A DNA stretch of 15,583 nt, taken from the NCBI GenBank assembly GCA_012274175.1, contig JAAOZZ010000026.1:1-15583 (forward strand). Direction: 5' to 3'. The notes beneath the pieces were generated by a model, which worked only from the letters and a program-made list of their open reading frames with translations, searched no databases and was not told the DNA's origin. Both the position numbers and the translations under genes were made by a program. The stretch is from Betaproteobacteria bacterium (GTDB taxonomy: Bacteria; Pseudomonadota; Gammaproteobacteria; Burkholderiales; Usitatibacteraceae). Positions 13,704 through 15,583 of the stretch are shown piece by piece (positions within the stretch are counted from its first letter, which is position 1; every line of letters begins with the position of its first letter).

Positions 13704-13906
13704 CTTCAGGTGCCCGGACCGCGACGAGCGGCCCGGGGTAAACGGGAAACAGGGACCGGAATTCCGGCAACCTGTGCTGCCCCCGCAACGGTAAGCATGT
13801 GTGGATCGGCTCGTCGATGCCCCCCCAGGGTATCGGACCACTGCGGCGCCAAGCCGCGGGAAGGTCGAGCCGGTCAGGACGTGCAAGCCCGGATACCGGC
13901 CTGAGG
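13704..13906 (+). ncRNA. Cobalamin riboswitch
   Basis: The element holds the conserved blocks of the adenosyl/methylcobalamin aptamer in order. GGTGCCC (about 13709) comes first, then GGTAAACGGGAAACAGGG (13736-13753). The core GCTGCCCCCGCAACGGTA follows (13777-13794), then CCACTG (13838-13843), GGGAAGG (13858-13864), and finally AAGCCCGGATACCGGCCTG (13886-13904). The outer helix can form between CAGGTGCC and GGCCTG. It senses intracellular cobalamin and lowers expression of the downstream receptor when B12 is plentiful. About 55 bases separate its end from the btuB-type start, room for an expression platform. Confidence 0.93.
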
Positions 13907-13941
13907 CATATCAACTTTCATCCTGGGCCTGCGGGGACGCC

Positions 13942-13956
13942 GGCTCTTGAGGAGCC
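13942..13956 (+). promoter_or_regulatory. Hairpin covering the btuB ribosome-binding site
   Basis: GGCTC (13942-13946) and GAGCC (13952-13956) form a 5-bp stem around TTGAG, burying the TGAGGAG ribosome-binding site (13948-13954) of the receptor gene. This is what a translational expression platform of a cobalamin riboswitch would look like. That it is the switching element is inferred. Confidence 0.5.
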
Positions 13957-13961
13957 ATGCC

Positions 13962-15583
13962 ATGCCCACCCGTTCGCATGCCGCACCGGCGCATCGCCGG
14001 CACTTTCCTTTGCATCGATGCCTGGCCGCGGGGTGCGCGGCGCTCGCCCTGGCGCCACCGGCCGGCGCGCAGCAACCGCCGGTCTTCGAAGGCGGCGAGA
14101 CCGTCGTGACGGCGGGGCGCATCACCCAGAAGCTCTCCGATGCGCTGCGCAGCGTCGTGGTCATCACCGCGAGCCAGATCGAGGCGAGCGGACAGCTCAC
14201 CCTGGGCGAGGTCCTGCAGCTCTACGGCGGGGTGGAGATGGCGAGCAACGGCGGGCCGGGCAGCCCGCTCGCGATCTTCATGCGCGGCGCCAACAGCGCC
14301 CACACGCTGGTGATGGTGGACGGCATCCGCCTGCAGTCCGCCACCTCGGGCAGCACCGCGTTCGAGAACATTCCGCTCTCCCAGATCGATCGCATCGAGA
14401 TCGTTCCCGGGCCCGTGAGCGGGCTCTACGGGTCCGATGCGATCGGCGGGGTGATCCAGATCTTCACCAAGAGCGGTCGCTACGCACCCGGTGCGAGTGT
14501 CTCCGCGGCCGTGGGCAGCTACGGTACGCGCTCGCTCGACGCGTCCTTCAGCGGGGCGGTCGAGCGCACGGAGTACACCGTCTCCGCGGCCCATTTCGAG
14601 ACCGACGGATTCAGCGCGACCAATCCAAGCGTCCCCTTCGGGCAATACAACCCCGACGACGACGGCTATCGCGACGCGAGCCTTTCGGCGAAGGTGCTGC
14701 ACCACTTCGACGGGGCGAACGAGCTGGGGGCGGCGGCGTTCTACAGCCGCGGCTCGGCCCATTTCGACGACGGACTCGCCAACGACAGCCGCACCGACCA
14801 GAGCCTCACCACTTATTCGGTCCACAGCCGCAACCAGATCACCGGTGCATGGGAGAGCCTGCTGCGGGTGGGATCGAGCCGCGACGACAGCACGAGCTAC
14901 GCCGCCTTTCCGGGCGCATTCCGCACCGACGAGCACCAGGCGCTGTGGCAGAACACCTATCGCTTCGACGGCACGGCGCTCGTCGCGGGCGCGGAATATC
15001 TCGGGCAGGAAGTCGCGGCCTCGTCGGACTTCGCGACGACGAAGCGCACGATCCGGTCCGTGTTCGCGGGCGTGACGGGCGACTACGGCAACCACGGCAT
15101 CCAGGCCAACGTGCGCCGCGACGACAACAGCCAGTTCGGAGCGCCTACGAGCGGCTCGGTCGCGTACGGATACCGCTTCGCGCCCGGGGCCCGGGTCCGG
15201 TTCGCCTACGGCAAGGCCTTCCACGCGCCCACCTTCAACGACCTCTACTACCCCGGGTTCTCGAACCCGGCGCTCGTGCCGGAGCACTCCCGCAATCGCG
15301 AGGTGGGATTCGATTACGAGTCCGGCACCCAGCGCATCGCCGCCACCTGGTTCGACAACCGCATCTCCGACCTGATCGTCTTCGTCTTCGATCCGGTGAC
15401 TTTCGAAGGCGCGCCCGTGAACCTCGCCCGGGCCAGGATCCCCGGGCTCGAGCTTTCCTATCGGGGACGCTGGCTCGGCACGTGGGTGCACGCCCAGTTC
15501 ACGGCGCAGGATCCGAAGTCGGAACCCGACGGCCTCATGCTGCCGCGCCGCGCCAAGCGCCACGGCAGCGTGACCGCGACCCG
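13962..15583 (+). CDS. btuB: TonB-dependent vitamin B12 receptor, BtuB-like (3' end outside window)
   Basis: The frame opens at ATG 13962 (TGAGGAG 7 bases upstream) and continues without a stop through 540 codons to the right edge. A signal peptide (hydrophobic LAAGCAALALAPPAGA, cleavage near residue 36) is followed by a TonB box-like ETVVTAGR (46-53) and a plug domain with FMRGANSAHTLVMVDGIR (about 107-124) and GLYGSDAIGGVIQI (about 154-167). Amphipathic beta-strands of the 22-strand barrel come after, including FHAPTFNDLYYPGFSNPAL and NREVGFDYESG, both typical of BtuB. It imports cobalamin across the outer membrane using TonB energy. The upstream cobalamin riboswitch strongly supports B12 as ligand. 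A typical BtuB has about 600 residues, so only the last barrel strands are missing. Its position next to a corrinoid operon fits a high B12 demand. Confidence 0.92.
   Translation, partial: MPTRSHAAPAHRRHFPLHRCLAAGCAALALAPPAGAQQPPVFEGGETVVTAGRITQKLSDALRSVVVITASQIEASGQLTLGEVLQLYGGVEMASNGGPGSPLAIFMRGANSAHTLVMVDGIRLQSATSGSTAFENIPLSQIDRIEIVPGPVSGLYGSDAIGGVIQIFTKSGRYAPGASVSAAVGSYGTRSLDASFSGAVERTEYTVSAAHFETDGFSATNPSVPFGQYNPDDDGYRDASLSAKVLHHFDGANELGAAAFYSRGSAHFDDGLANDSRTDQSLTTYSVHSRNQITGAWESLLRVGSSRDDSTSYAAFPGAFRTDEHQALWQNTYRFDGTALVAGAEYLGQEVAASSDFATTKRTIRSVFAGVTGDYGNHGIQANVRRDDNSQFGAPTSGSVAYGYRFAPGARVRFAYGKAFHAPTFNDLYYPGFSNPALVPEHSRNREVGFDYESGTQRIAATWFDNRISDLIVFVFDPVTFEGAPVNLARARIPGLELSYRGRWLGTWVHAQFTAQDPKSEPDGLMLPRRAKRHGSVTAT

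Noticed and set aside
13911..15563. 550-codon minus-strand frame antisense to btuB
   Set aside because: The plus strand encodes a convincing TonB-dependent receptor with signal peptide and plug motifs; the antisense frame shows none.

Overview
The window is GC-rich (roughly two-thirds G+C by eye) and gene-dense. It looks like a proteobacterial chromosome, most likely betaproteobacterial. The basis is Tat-dependent aioBA genes of proteobacterial type, a cobalamin riboswitch in front of a BtuB-type TonB receptor, an FCD-type GntR regulator, and G/C-ending codons throughout. The taxonomic call is an inference; no rRNA or marker gene is present.

Layout. A divergent regulatory region (about 5589-5878) separates two gene sets. 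Leftward (minus strand) run an adrenodoxin-type [2Fe-2S] ferredoxin, a four-bladed hemopexin-like protein, a divergent methylenetetrahydrofolate reductase (MetF-like), arsenite-oxidase-type small (Rieske) and large (molybdopterin) subunits aioB-aioA, and a secreted pentapeptide-repeat protein cut by the window edge. Rightward (plus strand) run a small PF13769-like protein, a MetH-activation-domain-like protein, a methyl-H4folate:corrinoid methyltransferase, a UroD-family (MtaA/CmuA/MtvB-type) methyltransferase, a B12-binding corrinoid protein, a RACo-type reductive activator, a CobW/COG0523 GTPase with a His-rich loop, and a GntR/FCD regulator. A separate unit follows: a promoter, a cobalamin riboswitch and a btuB-type outer-membrane receptor, also cut by the window edge.

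How they work together. Methyltransferase I (UroD family), corrinoid protein, methyltransferase II (pterin-binding) and reductive activator form a complete three-component corrinoid methyl-transfer system. MetF links methyl-H4folate to methylene-H4folate, so the set could strip methyl groups from a substrate for C1 oxidation or, run in reverse, methylate a substrate. The ferredoxin and the MetH-activation-like protein are plausible parts of cob(II)alamin reactivation. CobW may supply metal or help the cofactor, GntR is the likely local regulator, and the riboswitch/BtuB unit would import the cobalamin. The methyl donor or acceptor cannot be read from the sequence.

The most notable features are the coupling of this aerobic-looking corrinoid module to an arsenite-oxidase-type enzyme, a cytoplasmic bacterial hemopexin-fold protein beside its ferredoxin, two different kinds of corrinoid activator in one cluster, and GATATAT-type palindromes recurring in the control regions.
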